Below are positions 25,476 through 37,417 of a DNA stretch of 64,000 bases, one piece after another. The stretch is from Chionis minor. Its lineage: Eukaryota; Chordata; Aves; Charadriiformes; Chionididae. Both the position numbers and the translations under genes were made by a program. A model generated the notes under the pieces. That model had not been told where the DNA came from, did not search any database, and saw only the letters and a program-made list of their open reading frames with translations. The DNA lies in contig VZSF01005694.1 in NCBI GenBank assembly GCA_013398295.1, positions 14,637 through 78,636 of the forward strand. Reading direction: 5' to 3'. Position 1 is the first letter of the stretch; every line of letters starts with the position of its first letter.

Positions 25476-25707
25476 GATCTTGCTGATCCCTCTGTTATTT
25501 CTCATTCTCTTTGGTCCCTTCTCCCTCTGTGAGAAGGTTTTTGCTTTTTCTTAGATACACTTTCCCAGCGGCGCTGCCATCTTGGCTGCGGGGCCCAGCT
25601 CTGCCCCGCGCTGGGTGAGTTGGAACCGGCTGGAACCAGCTGTGTCCGGCGCGGGGCAGCCCCGGCCTCTCCTCACAGAGGCCGCCCCTGCAGTCCCCAC
25701 TGCTGCA
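25463..25707 (+). repeat. Second copy of the 245-bp duplication
   Basis: Identical to 25171-25415. This copy continues into the right end of the LTR, so it is probably the correctly placed one. Confidence 0.92.
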
Positions 25708-25734
25708 AGCGCCTGGGCACGTGCATCAAATACA

Positions 25735-28700
25735 GCTGTCATGGATAAATATCAATGATTGTAACAGCTTTGTAAAGGTTTAACTCTGAAGGGAATGTCG
25801 ACACCTGGTATGTATAGCGATTCCTAAATAAATTTGGCCAGTGCTGCCCTGTTAATGCAGTCCAAGGATAACTCGCACTTCTGGTTGCTGGTAGGGAGCA
25901 GGCTGGCAGTGTGCCCTGGCTCCCAGCCCCTCTCTCCCACAGCAAGCAGCACACATGGTTGGTCCCTCGCACCCCATCGGTTCAAAGAACAGCAGCTCCT
26001 GCTGTAACTGAACAAACTCCATGGGATAATTCGGGAGACTGCTGGGTCCTCTACCTTGCTGGTAAAATCTTGTAACTGTCTGAGGTTTCTAGAGAGGGGA
26101 TCTGACTGGGGAGTTTCACTTTATTGTCATGATCCTATACGCTTTCCCCAGGCAGTGGTTACTGACTGGCTTTGGAGACAAGATACTGTGTTTGGTGTGC
26201 CTTTGGTCTGAACCAGCACAGCCCTGTGCTCAAGTATACTTTTTATGATTTTTTTTGTTACCCCTCTGAGCTTTCTCATACCTGCTTGAAGGGGAAAGAG
26301 GAAAGTAGCTCTGTCATAAATAACTTGGGAAATATCAGGAGACTTCCAGAGCATTTGCTTGTATGTGTAACACTATGCTGAGTGAAGGTTTTTCTCCGTG
26401 GAAGATTGTAGGTAAGACCACTGGGCGCTGCTAAGCCTGGGGAAGCTGCTAAAAAAATGTGTAATGTAGAACTACTGTCAACACTGGAGTGGCCAAGTAG
26501 CTTACATAGGGCATAGTGATTTTTTAAGCATTGCTAAATCATCTTCCATGTGCAACTAAACCGACACATGGTATTCCAGTCAAATTGCTGGAGGGGTATG
26601 GTACTACTCCACAGGAACAGCTGGGAGGAATCTGGCCCACACTGGGATGCAATATGCTTCTCCTGCATTAAGACGGACATCCTGCTTGTCGAAGCCTGTA
26701 GTCTACCTCTCTGGGCTCCATGTGCTATAGCCTGGAGCTGCCGGAGCTATGTGCTTGGAAGGGGGCGTGAATGGTGAGGTGTGCTGGAAAAGGCCTCACG
26801 CAGAATGGCTTTCTGAAAGTAGGAGGTCATCAAACCTTACACAGGCTTCTCATTTTGTCATAAGTTCTTCCTTAGATGTGTATACATAGAAGACAAGAAG
26901 AATTTAGGAAGAACGATTTTAGGATTGCTCATGTCTTTGGCGTGGTCATCATTTAATATAATATCATTTTTGCAAATTTCAATTTTCTGTATTAATTAAA
27001 AGTTAAATGTAGAACAATAAAGCATTGTTCAGTCTTTATGAAAGAAGTGTATATTGAGCATGTAGAAGTGCCTTCCAGTTCACTATTTCTTTCAGAAAAG
27101 TGATTTGAGTAGGAAATTTTGACTATATCTTGAATTACAAATGCTCCTGGATCAATGAATATCCTTCACAAAACTGGGAACCAGCTAGAGGTCTGTTTGA
27201 AATCTACCCAAGTATATTTCCTTCAATTCATTTTCGTGCTTGATGTCTCCAAAACAAAAATGTCATCAGTCGTTGTGCCAGAGGAATGAAGAGATATTAG
27301 GGTCTTTCATCATCTTCCTGAGGTATCTAAAATAAGTGCCCAGTTGTCCTAAGTTGGTCAGAGCCTTAGGGGAGTGAAGATAGATAGACATTTGGAGTAG
27401 ATGATTTACTCCCTTTTAGACTTTTCCTTGCTTTTGGCTTAATCCTGTGCCTAAGTTAAATTGTTAATATGAACTAAAGAAACCAGCTACCAGCTCATGA
27501 CAGGAGGGAAGCTACCTTCTCTTGTGTCTCAGGTCTCTGCAGCTGGAGCAGCAGATGGATTATAACAGGAGTCAGCCATATCACTTTCATATTTACAGAC
27601 ATCTCCTGGATTCTGGGGATATTCTGTTTTCCTGAATTCAACAGTCTTTGCTGCTTTGTAGTTTTGTGAAAGACTCAAGTACAGGAGACATTTCCTCTTA
27701 TTTACTTTATATTTAACTAATTTAATTGTTGATTTAGTTTGTCCATTAATGCCAGGCTGAATGTGTGGCTGTTGCTCTGTCATTTCTGGGTCTTGTCTTC
27801 CAGCTTTGTGCGGACTGCTGTAGAAGGTCATTTAAACTAGAAGCCTGGACTTGAGGCACTGAAGTACATAAGTACATGCATCTGCTGATAGCAAATGTCC
27901 AGATCACAGGCACAGTATCATCCAAAACTACTGCAGCAACATTCATTAGAGTTTAGCTCTTACTTATCTAAGGAAATTGGAGTTCAGGTTTAAGCTGTGG
28001 CACAAGAGAGAATTTTGCCAGTTACTAATCTCAAGAAGTTGGAAAATCTTTGCTTCTCCCCTTATATTAAAAAAATGTACTAAATAACTCCTAAGACTGG
28101 AAAGAACTGCTGCATGGTGAAGGAAGGCACTATTCCACTTTTCTTTGCAGACTTCCATGTGCCTGGGGTCTCATTTTGTCTTCAGTTGTATAGAGGAAAT
28201 CCGCAATACATTACATTAATAAGGCTCCCTAGGCATGAAAACAACAAGAGATCAGAATAATATTCTGTTTTTTAAACTGTGCATTCTCTCTATAGCTTAA
28301 GGCCAGCAGGTACTCACTTTATCTGCACATCATGTGAATCATTAACCACAGCTATGGTTGAATAAGCAATGGCCAGTGTCTTCATACAATCAAGTGTGAC
28401 ATCAATCTGAAGAAGTACTTGATTCTGTCGTTATTGATTTTACATAGTATCATGTCGTTTACCTTCAAGAACACTACTAACATCACAGCGGCAGATTTCA
28501 GAAATAATATATCCACTTAGCACACTTGCTGCGGACTTTGCCAATGTCTGATTAAAATGACTGCTGAGTTTTGCTTTTAGTAATGACTTCTGATTGCAGT
28601 ATCTTCCCACAAGCTGCACCAAATGAACATGAAAATGGTTGGCCAGCTTATCGAGAACCACATGACTCTTGATGATCTCAGTGTTGAAATCTCTGGGACA

Positions 28701-31007
28701 ATAAGTGAAATTGAATTTTCTCTAATTCCATCTGGTAAACAGACAAAAAATAGACTAGAAAATACCGTAATTTTTATCCAACAGTCAAGTCTGTCTGTTT
28801 GGTTCAGTATTAAATATAAATCCCTTTTGTGCACCATGGACCTTTCAAATTACATTTGTGAACACTTAATTGCTTTATATTCCTTATTACTATCAGCTGC
28901 ACTTTGTATCCTTTTATTTTAGTGAATTATACCTCATGCCAAGGAGGCAACTGTTTGCAGGAGATAAAGTACAGAGGCACAAACGTTCAGGTCACTGGAT
29001 CTCTTGTGCATGAAACACTTTTTTTTCCTGTCTCTCTATTTTTAGATACTTTTAATATATTTTAAAGCAGGCAAGATATGCAAACAAAACTGGAAACAAG
29101 CAAACAAACAGCAAACAAAACCACGAAACATAGTTCTGATGAATACAGCTGAAGAGTCTAGTAAGTCAAAATCAGAAAATTGAGCCCTGCATTTTAAAAA
29201 GCTACTTCTTTTCCTAGGGCAAATAGAAGTTGTGTATTGAAACATTTACAAGAAGTGCTGTGGGCTTATTTTAGTCTACAAGTGATCACTCTTTCTTAAG
29301 AGTTTGTTTTCTGGCAGTATGATTTACAATAAATGAATGTTGTGATTATTTTATTACTGGTATACTTGTGCACTTCTCTGAAGTACTGATTAGTCTTTCA
29401 GTTAATCATAAAAATAAGCTCAGGGCTAAAGAGTGGAACATATATTTCTGGGCACAAACATTTTGTTTATGTGCACAAATCTTTAATTTTAGCTGTGAAA
29501 TTGGGGTTGAGGGATGAATGAAATGAAAATAAATTTTCATTTATTGGAGTGCAACAAATTGTTAACCTTTTTTTTTGCTTTCAAACATTTACCTTTATTT
29601 GGGTCTTCTATATAAGTATTGGCAGCCAAGTTTTAATGTGGGCTTGGTACTTTTGGGACCGGGAAAAACTCATACATTACATCTTTCTCATTAATCACAG
29701 CATGTATAAAATGACAAAATAAATCAGATCCTTCGAGACTTTAAAGCATATAAGATATTTATCGTTTTTTGCATAGAATAAATGCACTGATACTCTGTCT
29801 CTTCCAGTGAGGGAGGTAGGGTGAAAGGGAAAGAAGGCTTGTAATAATTTCCTACTGTGTTCATTTAACTTTATGATGGTTCCTCTCAGGAGACTATAAT
29901 GAAAAGATAAGAGACTAATGATCCATAAATTTAACAGAACCCAGATTGAGCAATCTTTCAGTCTGACAAAATTAATTAACATTAAAACACATTTTCTTGG
30001 GATATTCCTCTCAATGAGTGTGTGTGCGTGTGTGTGTGAGAAATCAAGCCCCAAGATAAGAACATTCCTTAACTTTTTGAGAAGTTCATTTTTAGACTGC
30101 AATTTTAACCTTCAAAAATCTGATTAATTTCTGCTTTCACAATCTAAATTTGGTGTTTTTCATTTGTATTCATGCTTTATTTTTCAAAAGTACAGCTGTC
30201 ACTGATCATATTCATTACATAAAAATATCCACACTTCATATTTGATCTTTTCTTCATATGTCACAACTACTTATTTAAGTGACAAAACTAAGGTTTTCTT
30301 TAACGACTCTTTTAATTCTGATTATCTCTTTTTTAAGTAGAGTTGAATGGCCTTTTCCCCTACTATCTCAATGACTCTCTCATTTCAGAGTGTGGATACC
30401 CTCACTGGTGAGTATGTGAGTATGTAGAGTTAAGTCCTCTGTAAAATCATCTCCAAAGGAGGTTAAATTTCTTCATAATGAGTTACTGACACATACCAGC
30501 ATAGGTAGGCCAGCTGAAAGCACTGGAGTTGCACCCTTACAACTAAGCTTGACAAGTATTATGTATTAGTATCCCCACAAAGACAGGCTCACCTTATCTC
30601 ATTATGATACATGCACCTGCATAAAACCAGTGTAACTATTAGGAACATTTGCTAAGATTATACCAATGCCTGTGTACAACAACACAACTTGTGGTTGTAA
30701 CACAAGCAATCATAACTGTATTATCTTTAACTTAGCTACTTCTGATAGTAATAAATTCTCAGAGGCTTGTTCTTTATGTTTGAGCATATACAAGCTGATC
30801 TGAGTCTTGACTCATTCATAGGTGGCTTGTTCATACTTGCCTAGATATATTCAAGCTCTTTTATATGCCTATGTGTACTGAAGTCAGACTTCTGATGGCA
30901 CTACAGAATAGACCTGTGTCTGTGCACATGGTTTTGGGGTTTTTTTTAACATCTTTTTCTCTACAGCAGAAAAAATCCAACAACTTTTTTTAAAAGGAGA
31001 AAAAAAG
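25735..31007. other. Mostly unique DNA; GC-richer patch first, no gene recognised
   Basis: From about 25855 to 26060 the DNA is clearly GC-richer than its surroundings and could be part of another old LTR or repeat, but I cannot identify it. A second GC-richer patch lies near 26580-26800. The largest frames are 29695-30102 minus (135 codons, crossing a TG microsatellite) and 28623-28922 plus (99 codons). Neither is recognisable. Confidence 0.5.
30018..30040 (+). repeat. Short (GT)n microsatellite
   Basis: GTGTGTGTGCGTGTGTGTGT-type run with one interruption. Read antisense it creates the HTHAHT stretch of the long minus-strand chance frame. Confidence 0.9.
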
Positions 31008-31045
31008 AAGAGCCAGGGAAGTACAGGCCAGTCATTCTCACCTCT

Positions 31046-32162
31046 GTGCCCAGCAAGATCATGGAGCAGATCCTCCTGGAAACTCTGGTAAGGCACATGG
31101 AAAATAAGGAGATGATTGGTGGCAGCCAACATGGCTTCATCAAGGGCAAATCGTGCCTGACAGATTTGTGGGCCTTCTATGATGGTGTTACAGCATTGAT
31201 AGATAAAGGGAGAGCAACAGACATCATCTACCTGGACTTGTGCAAAGAATTAGACACTGTTCCACGTGATATCCTTGTCTCTAATTTGAAGCAACATGGA
31301 TTTGATGGATGGACCGCTCAGTGGATAAGGAACTGGCTAGATGGTCACACTCAAAGACTTGTGGTCAATAGCTTGATTTCCAAGTGTCGAGCAGCGACAA
31401 GTCCCCCCTCTGGGATCGGTACTGGACCTGGTACTATTTTACATCTTTGTTGGCAATAAGGACAGTGGGATTGAATGCACCCTCAGCAAGTTTGCCAATG
31501 ACATCAAGCTGTGTGGAACAGTTGACACGCTGGAGGGAAGGGATGCCATCCAGAAGGACCTGGACAGGCTTCAGAGGTATGTCTGTGCAAACCTCATGAT
31601 GTTGAACAAGGTCAAGCGCAAGGTCCTGCACATGGATCAGGGCAATCCTAAGCACAAATAGAGGCTGGGCGGAGAATGGATTGAGAGCAGCCCCAAGGAG
31701 AAGGACTTGGGGGTGTTGGCGGATGAGAAGCTCAACATGAGCTGGCTCTGGGCGCTTGCAGCTCAGAAGGCCAACCACATCCTGGGCTGCATCAAAAGAA
31801 GCATGGCCAGCAGGTCGAAGGAGGTGATTCTGCCCCTCTACTCTGCCCTTGTGAGACCCCACCTGGAATACTGCATCCAGCACGGGGACCCCCAACATAA
31901 GAAGGGCATGGACCTGTTGGAGCAAGTCCAGAGGAGGGCCACAAAGATGATCAGAGGGCTGGAGCATGTCTCCTGCAAAGACAGGCTGAGAGAGTTGGGG
32001 CTGTTGAGCCTGGAGAAGAGAGAGTTCCAGGGAGACCTTGTAGCAGCTTTCCAGTATCTGAAGGGTGTCTACAAGAAAGCTGGAGAGGGGCTTTTTACAA
32101 GGGCGTGTAGTCATAGGATGAGGATGAATGCCTTCAAAGTGGAAAAGGGTAAGTTTAGATGA
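31046..32162 (+). pseudogene. CR1 reverse transcriptase (ORF2) pseudogene
   Basis: The first frame (31046-31459) covers the RT fingers and palm: [34 protein letters not shown], then [20 protein letters not shown], which holds the first catalytic-Asp motif (normally YLDFCKAFDTV). A frameshift lies between about 31380 and 31440. In the next frame the catalytic FADD box reads FAND at 31491-31502, so one catalytic aspartate has become asparagine. A TAG stop at 31659-31661 and a TGA at 32160-32162 interrupt the rest. The long C-terminal part (31707-32159) reads [15 protein letters not shown] and [14 protein letters not shown]. It cannot encode an active enzyme. Confidence 0.9.
31519..31974 (+). 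repeat. Left arm of a 456-bp inverted repeat, 455/456 identical
   Basis: It pairs with 37418-37873 (coordinates sum to 69392 along the whole length, so no indels). I compared all rows and found one mismatch, at 31967/37425. Both arms share the private TAG stop, so they derive from one already-decayed CR1 copy and not from two insertions. Confidence 0.93.
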
Positions 32163-32380
32163 GATACTAGGAAGGAATTCTGTACTCTGAGGCTGGTGAG
32201 ACACTGGAACAGGTTGCCCAGGGAAGTTGTGGAGGCCCCATGTGTGGAAGTGTTCAAGGCCAGGTTGGATGGGCCTTTGAGCAACCTGGTCTAGTGGGAG
32301 GTGTCCCTGCCTATGGCAGGGGTTTTGGAACTAGATGATCTTTAAGGTCCCTTCCAACACAAACCATTCTGTGATTATAT

Positions 32381-35300
32381 CAAGTGATTGTAACAATTAC
32401 ATATTATATAGATGACAGATAAAATTTCAGACAGGAATTATGTAGCAATGGGGTTATCTGACTTATGCTAACTTCATGAATCAATAAGATTCATATGTTG
32501 CACAATCCTCTGAAGGTTTAGGTTTTTGGTTTTTTGGTTTTTTCCCTCTGCCTACTGTGCTGTGTGACAGAAAATATATGAAATTCTGGTTCTTTCCTTG
32601 ATTCCTATCTTCTTTTCCTCAGTTTCTAAGAAATAATTTCTTTCAGAAAGAAGTAGTTCATTTTTGCTGTGTAAATTCATAGTATCTTATCAATATTTTG
32701 CTTATTCTCCCATACATTTTAATGTGACAGCACTCCATACGTATGCTGGAAGCAGTGCTCTTCATAATCATCTCCTCTTCAGTAAAAGTCATTAAGTCTA
32801 CATTGTCAAATTTTACCTTGATTACAAATATACACATTTTCCATGCTGCTAATATAAAATAAATGCCATGTATTTTTATTTGCAGCTCTAGCCAAAGTGG
32901 TTGATATTAAGGAACCATTAAGGAAACCTGAATCCCAGATCATTATTCATTCGACAGTCAAAAAAAAGCATCTGTGCATTAGATGCTATTAGCACATGCA
33001 GAATGCCAGATATAATGATCCCATTAAATCAGACTTGATTAATAGTTTATAAAGACTGAATTTATGTTATTTTTGGAAATGCAGCTTATATTATCCTTTT
33101 GCATTACTTTTTTGGATATACTGGTTCAGTGAAGAACACCCCAAAGGCATTTCCTTGGCAGGTATATAGTGTTCCATCGATTCTGATCTGCCTCCACCTA
33201 GACGAGGGAGGTAGAAGGTCATTACATGGAGAAGAATGGGTTTCTCCCAGCTAGCATGTACAGAAATATGCTTTTATTAGCCAGCTTCACATTAACTATT
33301 CTGTATCCTTAAAAGTTCCTCAAGGATTCAGCAAGAGTTTCTACTTTGTCTATCTGTCTGTTGAAAAAAATGAGATTGTGTTATGGTTTTAGTGGCGCTG
33401 TATTAATTAAATCAAGGTAATTGTAGACTTGCTTTCATTTCACTTGTAGGGGTGGAATGAAAGAACTTCATTGCAAATGGACTTAGTCCAATGTTTTTTT
33501 TTTGTTTTGCGGTGGGGCCTGCAACAACTGAGACATCATCTTTGTCAGGATCTTTGGTTTACCTTTGTTCCCACAGAATTCCCTAACCAAGGCACCTTGG
33601 TTGATATGAGTTGCATAGAAAAGGTAAAGGCTCTGTGCCTGGTTTTGCTCTGCCAGCCTTCGTTGGTGTTACAGCCTCCATTGCTCTAGCTACACAGGAA
33701 AGAAAATCTTAAAACCTTACCTTCATTGTCATATCAGACTTAGTCAGGGAAAGGTTCACTGAAACCAGCTGAACTTCTAGCAGTCAGAGCAATTCTGGGC
33801 TTCATTTGAAAGATTTACATTAAATGCTGCTTCCAGTTAGGACTTCAAATATAATTATTTTGGTGGGTTGTATAAAGAAAATAAATCTTTTTAAAAGTAG
33901 CTGGAAGTTTACAAGCCAGTGAAAATCAGTTGTTTATTAGTTGTTTGTAAAAAATTAGTAGAATAAACATATATATGTTTTTCTTAAAAATTAAAAGTAT
34001 TTATTTCAGGATCCTCCTAGAAAATATTCTGGTTTGAGTTTTTGAGGAAGAAGCGTTGGTCTTTTTACTTGGTTTGGTGTTTTGGTTGATTTATTTTGCT
34101 TTGCCTTGAAGGGTATTATTACTGATACACATTATAATACTTACAAATGACATATAGTAAGACTTGTTAATGAATGTGCTGGGATAATTAATGGAAAGGC
34201 AGAAAAATTCTGTACTGTAGTTCAAAGTGCTGTGTTACATTGGCAGTTTTAGTCTACTTTTAATGAATTCTGTTTCAGGTATTGAATAAACAATCATATG
34301 AATGGCCATTTGTACGTGTATCTCTGTGTGTGTACTGATTACTTGTCCATGCATGCATGAGGAGTGGGCATAGTTTTAAGCTTTCTTTAGAGCAAGGATA
34401 ATACAGTATACTGGTAAACCCTTTATTAAGGAACACTTTATTTCATGGCTTTATCTGAAGGATTGACATTATCAAAGAACTCAGCTATTCTACTCACAAT
34501 GGGGAACATTTTTTTTCTCCTAGCAGTAGAAAGAATTGTAATTCCTGGATCTGGGAATTTATACTTAATTTATATTCTGTTCCTTCAAAAGAAATCTTGA
34601 GTTTTACCTTTGAGCTTAGACAGCACACAAAGATTACGTCTTTCCTCATTTTAGAGGAGCTTCAGCCTCAAACAACTGAAGACATCTCAGTGGTTTTTTG
34701 AATTGTAACTTCCTCTACAAATGATGAAAACCCTTGTTCTCCAACAGACATCACCTTTTTGTATCATATCCTGAAAATGTTTTTCCTTGTCTAGCTGTCT
34801 ACAACAGCTTGTTATTTCCCTGAAAGAAGTTGCTGCTAAGAACTGATGCAAATTTAAACAAAGGTGCAGTTCACACAAACATCGGATGGACACTCTTGTC
34901 AAGGGGAAAGATTGACTGTTTCAGCAGGCAACACGCCCCTGACTGTTTTAAGCACAGGCCCTTCAGGAGAACTCTTAGTTTTTCTCACTGAACCACAAAA
35001 TTAAAGTACCATGGAAGAAATCCAGACATGCAACAATGCCAAAATATGTATCACGCTATACTGAAAGGCTTCAAAATTACTGTATTTACACAAGGGTATT
35101 ACAGACAGAATAAATGAAAATTTTATGGTCTAAGAAAAGAAACACAATTTTAGTTAACTAGCATTTTTCTACTGCTCTAAAGCTTTTAATGGGAGCAGAG
35201 GGAATTTGCACTCAGTGAAGTAGATCAGTGAAATGATAATTTCTCTTTGAATGGAGTACTTTTATCCCATTAATTTCTGCCATTATGGTGTGAGATAAGA

Positions 35301-35801
35301 TGTAAACCAGTGACTAACTGAAAATTAAGGCCCCAAAAAAGAGGCAACAAAACAAAAGAATAGCTTAAGCAGTATTATACAAAGCGTATGCTAAAATTAA
35401 TTTTTACTCAACCTTTTATTGTAGTCACTTTTAACCTCAATTCTTTATGCACTTAATCGTGCCTGCTTCTGCTATATTTAAATATATTCATTTTACTCAT
35501 CAGATCTCTTTTTAAGGATATTTGATTAAAATCCTTTCTTGTTGCAGTTAGGAAAAAAAGGGCATTTTAGTGGAGATATGCCTTAGGTGACTGTATGGCA
35601 TTGAAAGCCTTCCTTCCTGATATACTGCAAATGAAGGAATCATTTAGTGTATTACAGTGGAAGCATAAGAGAATACTTTAGCTTGTGTTATTTGCAAAAT
35701 TAACCTGGCATTCTATACTGACTGCTACTATCCTTCTTCAAATAAATTTAATCATGGTGATGTTTTGAAAGTACATTTCAGGGTAACACAATAAGAGGAA
35801 A
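32381..35801. other. Unique AT-rich DNA, one weak terminal-exon candidate
   Basis: No supported gene. A splice-acceptor-like site at 32885 is described separately. The remaining frames are under 75 codons and unrecognised. Confidence 0.55.
32886..32992 (+). other. Weak candidate 3' exon or conserved non-coding element
   Basis: TATTTTTATTTGCAG (ending 32885) is a good acceptor. The following 107 bases are open in one frame (LAKVVDIKEPLRKPES...) up to a TAG at 32990-32992. The DNA from 32880 to 33050 is also rich in ATTA/TAAT homeodomain-type cores, which is common in conserved enhancers. I recognise no protein and no downstream polyadenylation context settles it. Confidence 0.15.
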
Positions 35802-36385
35802 GGATCATAGATGTATGTTGTCAGAAAGAATCTCCAGAGTTCAAGGCATTTCATTCAATCCATTGCACTGAAGCTGGATCATGTAGCACTACCATATGCT
35901 TGTCTAATCTGTTCTTAAAAACAGTGAAGAATGGTTCATCACATCCTTGGGTAGCCTGCTGAAGTGCCTCATTACTCTTCATTAGAACATTTTTACTGCT
36001 CTAAAACTAAAGTCTTTGGTGATTCCTTCTTGCCCTGCCCCCTATATATGTGAAGAACAAATGTTCATCTTCCTTTTTATAACTGCTTTTTAAGTAATGA
36101 AAGACAGTTATGTTTTCTACTATGCAGCCCATTCTTTTTTTTTTTTTTTGGAATAAATACATCTATTTTTTCTCCTAAGCCAAGTTTTCTAAAACCATTT
36201 GCATCTCCATATTTTCACCGGTTTTCCTCTCTGGACTCTCCAGCTTGCCAGCATCATTCTTAAGAGGAAAGTATCCAAAATGAGCCTGAATCCTCCAGCT
36301 AAGGACCCCACACCAGCAGTAAACAGGGCAAAGATAGCTACCTCTCTTGTCCTGTGTAGGACCTCTTAGTACACATCCTGAAGTG
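35802..36385 (-). mobile_element. Ancient CR1 fragment, minus strand
   Basis: The reversed start GGATCATAGATGTATG is followed by the worn antisense CR1 series: CTTGTCTAATCTGTTCTTAA near 35900, CTTGGGTAGCCTGC near 35945, GAAAGACAGTTATGTTTTC near 36099, CTCTGGACTCTCCAGCTTG near 36229 and CTCTCTTGTCC near 36344. This order is the normal antisense order of the CR1 3' UTR and ORF2 C-terminus. Divergence is high, and a T-run has expanded at 36135-36150. Much older than the CR1 that begins about 330 bp downstream. Confidence 0.75.
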
Positions 36386-36716
36386 AGACTTGTCTTTACA
36401 ACAACACTGCTTTATGAATTTATAGTATATCTCTGATCTTTTTATGTCCTTAATATATTTTTTGCCTGGCTGATTTTTCCCCACTGGGAATGATGCATTC
36501 AGTTGTGTTGTGGCTATTATCTTCCTTGAGTACTTTCTGCTAGTCTTTTTGAATTTATCTTGTTGAACAGTCTTTTTAACACAGTACAGCTAAAATTGCT
36601 CAGTAGCTATGATTTGAAAAAGCAAGAGCTATGCTTTACTAATCCTTTGGTGATTGCAAGTGAATCTGAGAAGGTGAATAAACTTGGTCTGAGTATTTAA
36701 AGGTCCATTGAGTTTT

Positions 36717-37416
36717 TGAATCACAGAATCACTTAGGGTGGAAGACACCTTCGAGATCATCGAGTCCAACCATAAACCTAACACTGCTAAACCACCCCTA
36801 AACCATGTCCCTCAACATCACATCTACCTATCTTTTAAATACCTCCAGGGATGGTGATTCCACCACTTCCCTGGGAAGCATCTTCCAATGCTTGATAACC
36901 CTTTCTGTGAAGAATTTTTTCCTAATCTCCAACCTAAACCTCCCCTGGCATAACTTGAGGCAGTTTCCTCTTGTCCTATCGCTTACTACTTGGGAGAAGA
37001 GATTGACCCCCACCTCGCTATAACCTCCTTTCAGGTAGTTGTAGAGAGTGATAAGGTCTCCCCTCAACCTTCTCTTCTCCAGGCTAAACAATCCCGACTC
37101 CCTCAGTCACTCCCCATAAGACTTGTTCTCTAGACCCCTCACCAGCTTTGTTGCCCTTCTCTGGACACGCTCCAGCACCTCAATGTCTCTCCTATACTGT
37201 GGTGCCCAAAACTGAACACGGTACTCAAGCTGCAGCCTCACCAGTGCTGAGTACAGGGGCATAACCACTTCCCTGCTCCTGCTGGACACACTATTCTTGA
37301 TACAGACCAAGATGCCATTGGCCGCCTTAGCCATCTGGGCACACTGCTGGCTCATGTTCAGCCAAATTTCTACCAGGCCCCCCAGATCCTTTTTCACCAG
37401 GCAGCTTTCCAGCCAC
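36717..37416 (-). mobile_element. CR1 LINE, minus strand, main local subfamily
   Basis: The left edge is the reversed tail (GAATCACAGAATCACTTAGG). The minus strand carries 3' UTR and ORF2 C-terminal blocks nearly identical to the 4.7- and 62.4-kb copies: [24 protein letters not shown] and [14 protein letters not shown] (36828-37091), then [20 protein letters not shown] and [16 protein letters not shown] upstream (to 37107). The upstream end, at [16 protein letters not shown], stops at the lone N at 37417. The true 5' end is therefore unknown. Confidence 0.94.
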
Positions 37417-37417
37417 N
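37417..37417. other. Single-N assembly join inside CR1 sequence
   Basis: Left of it lies one CR1 subfamily, right of it a different CR1 copy that overlaps it in element coordinates. No normal insertion gives this order, so the join is likely wrong or hides missing sequence. Confidence 0.8.

Larger units (their letters stand above)
24653..25734 (-). mobile_element. Solo LTR of an avian ERVL-like endogenous retrovirus
   Basis: The element runs from TGTGGCAGGTTACCC to ATCAAATACA, giving TG...CA ends, with TCTGT on the left and GCTGT on the right as a 4-of-5 match target duplication. It resembles the GC-rich avian LTR family that begins TGTGGTGAGTTGACC when read antisense. On the minus strand a TATA-like GTATCTAAG lies near 25555 and an AATAAA at about 24834-24839, so sense is probably minus. 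No gag, pol or env lies beside it and no polypurine tract flanks it, hence a solo LTR left by recombination. The true length is uncertain because an internal duplication and a lone N interrupt it. Confidence 0.8.
31008..32380 (+). mobile_element. CR1 LINE, longest copy in the window, carries the RT palm
   Basis: About 1.37 kb, 5'-truncated inside ORF2. It enters at the reverse transcriptase ([18 protein letters not shown] in another frame; YRPV-type start near 31020) and runs through palm, thumb, C-terminus and 3' UTR to a worn tail (CCATTCTGTGATTATATC, 32363-32380). The 3' UTR wording (GGGAGGTGTCCCTGCC... TAGATGATCTTTAAGGTCCC) is the classic CR1 type. It differs from the 4.7-kb subfamily, which has 'GACTCGATGATGTTGAAGG'. 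Part of it (31519-31974) is duplicated inversely at 37418-37873. Confidence 0.94.

Noticed and set aside
28440..28922. Cluster of 73-99 codon frames on both strands
   Set aside because: The peptides are unfamiliar and the frames overlap in conflicting directions without splice or promoter support.
29695..30102. 135-codon open frame, minus strand
   Set aside because: It crosses a TG microsatellite, has no recognisable domain and sits in AT-rich DNA where a frame of this length can arise by chance.
31434..32204. 256-codon open frame on the minus strand
   Set aside because: It is the antisense shadow of the CR1 ORF2 pseudogene; the plus strand holds the real CR1 protein blocks.
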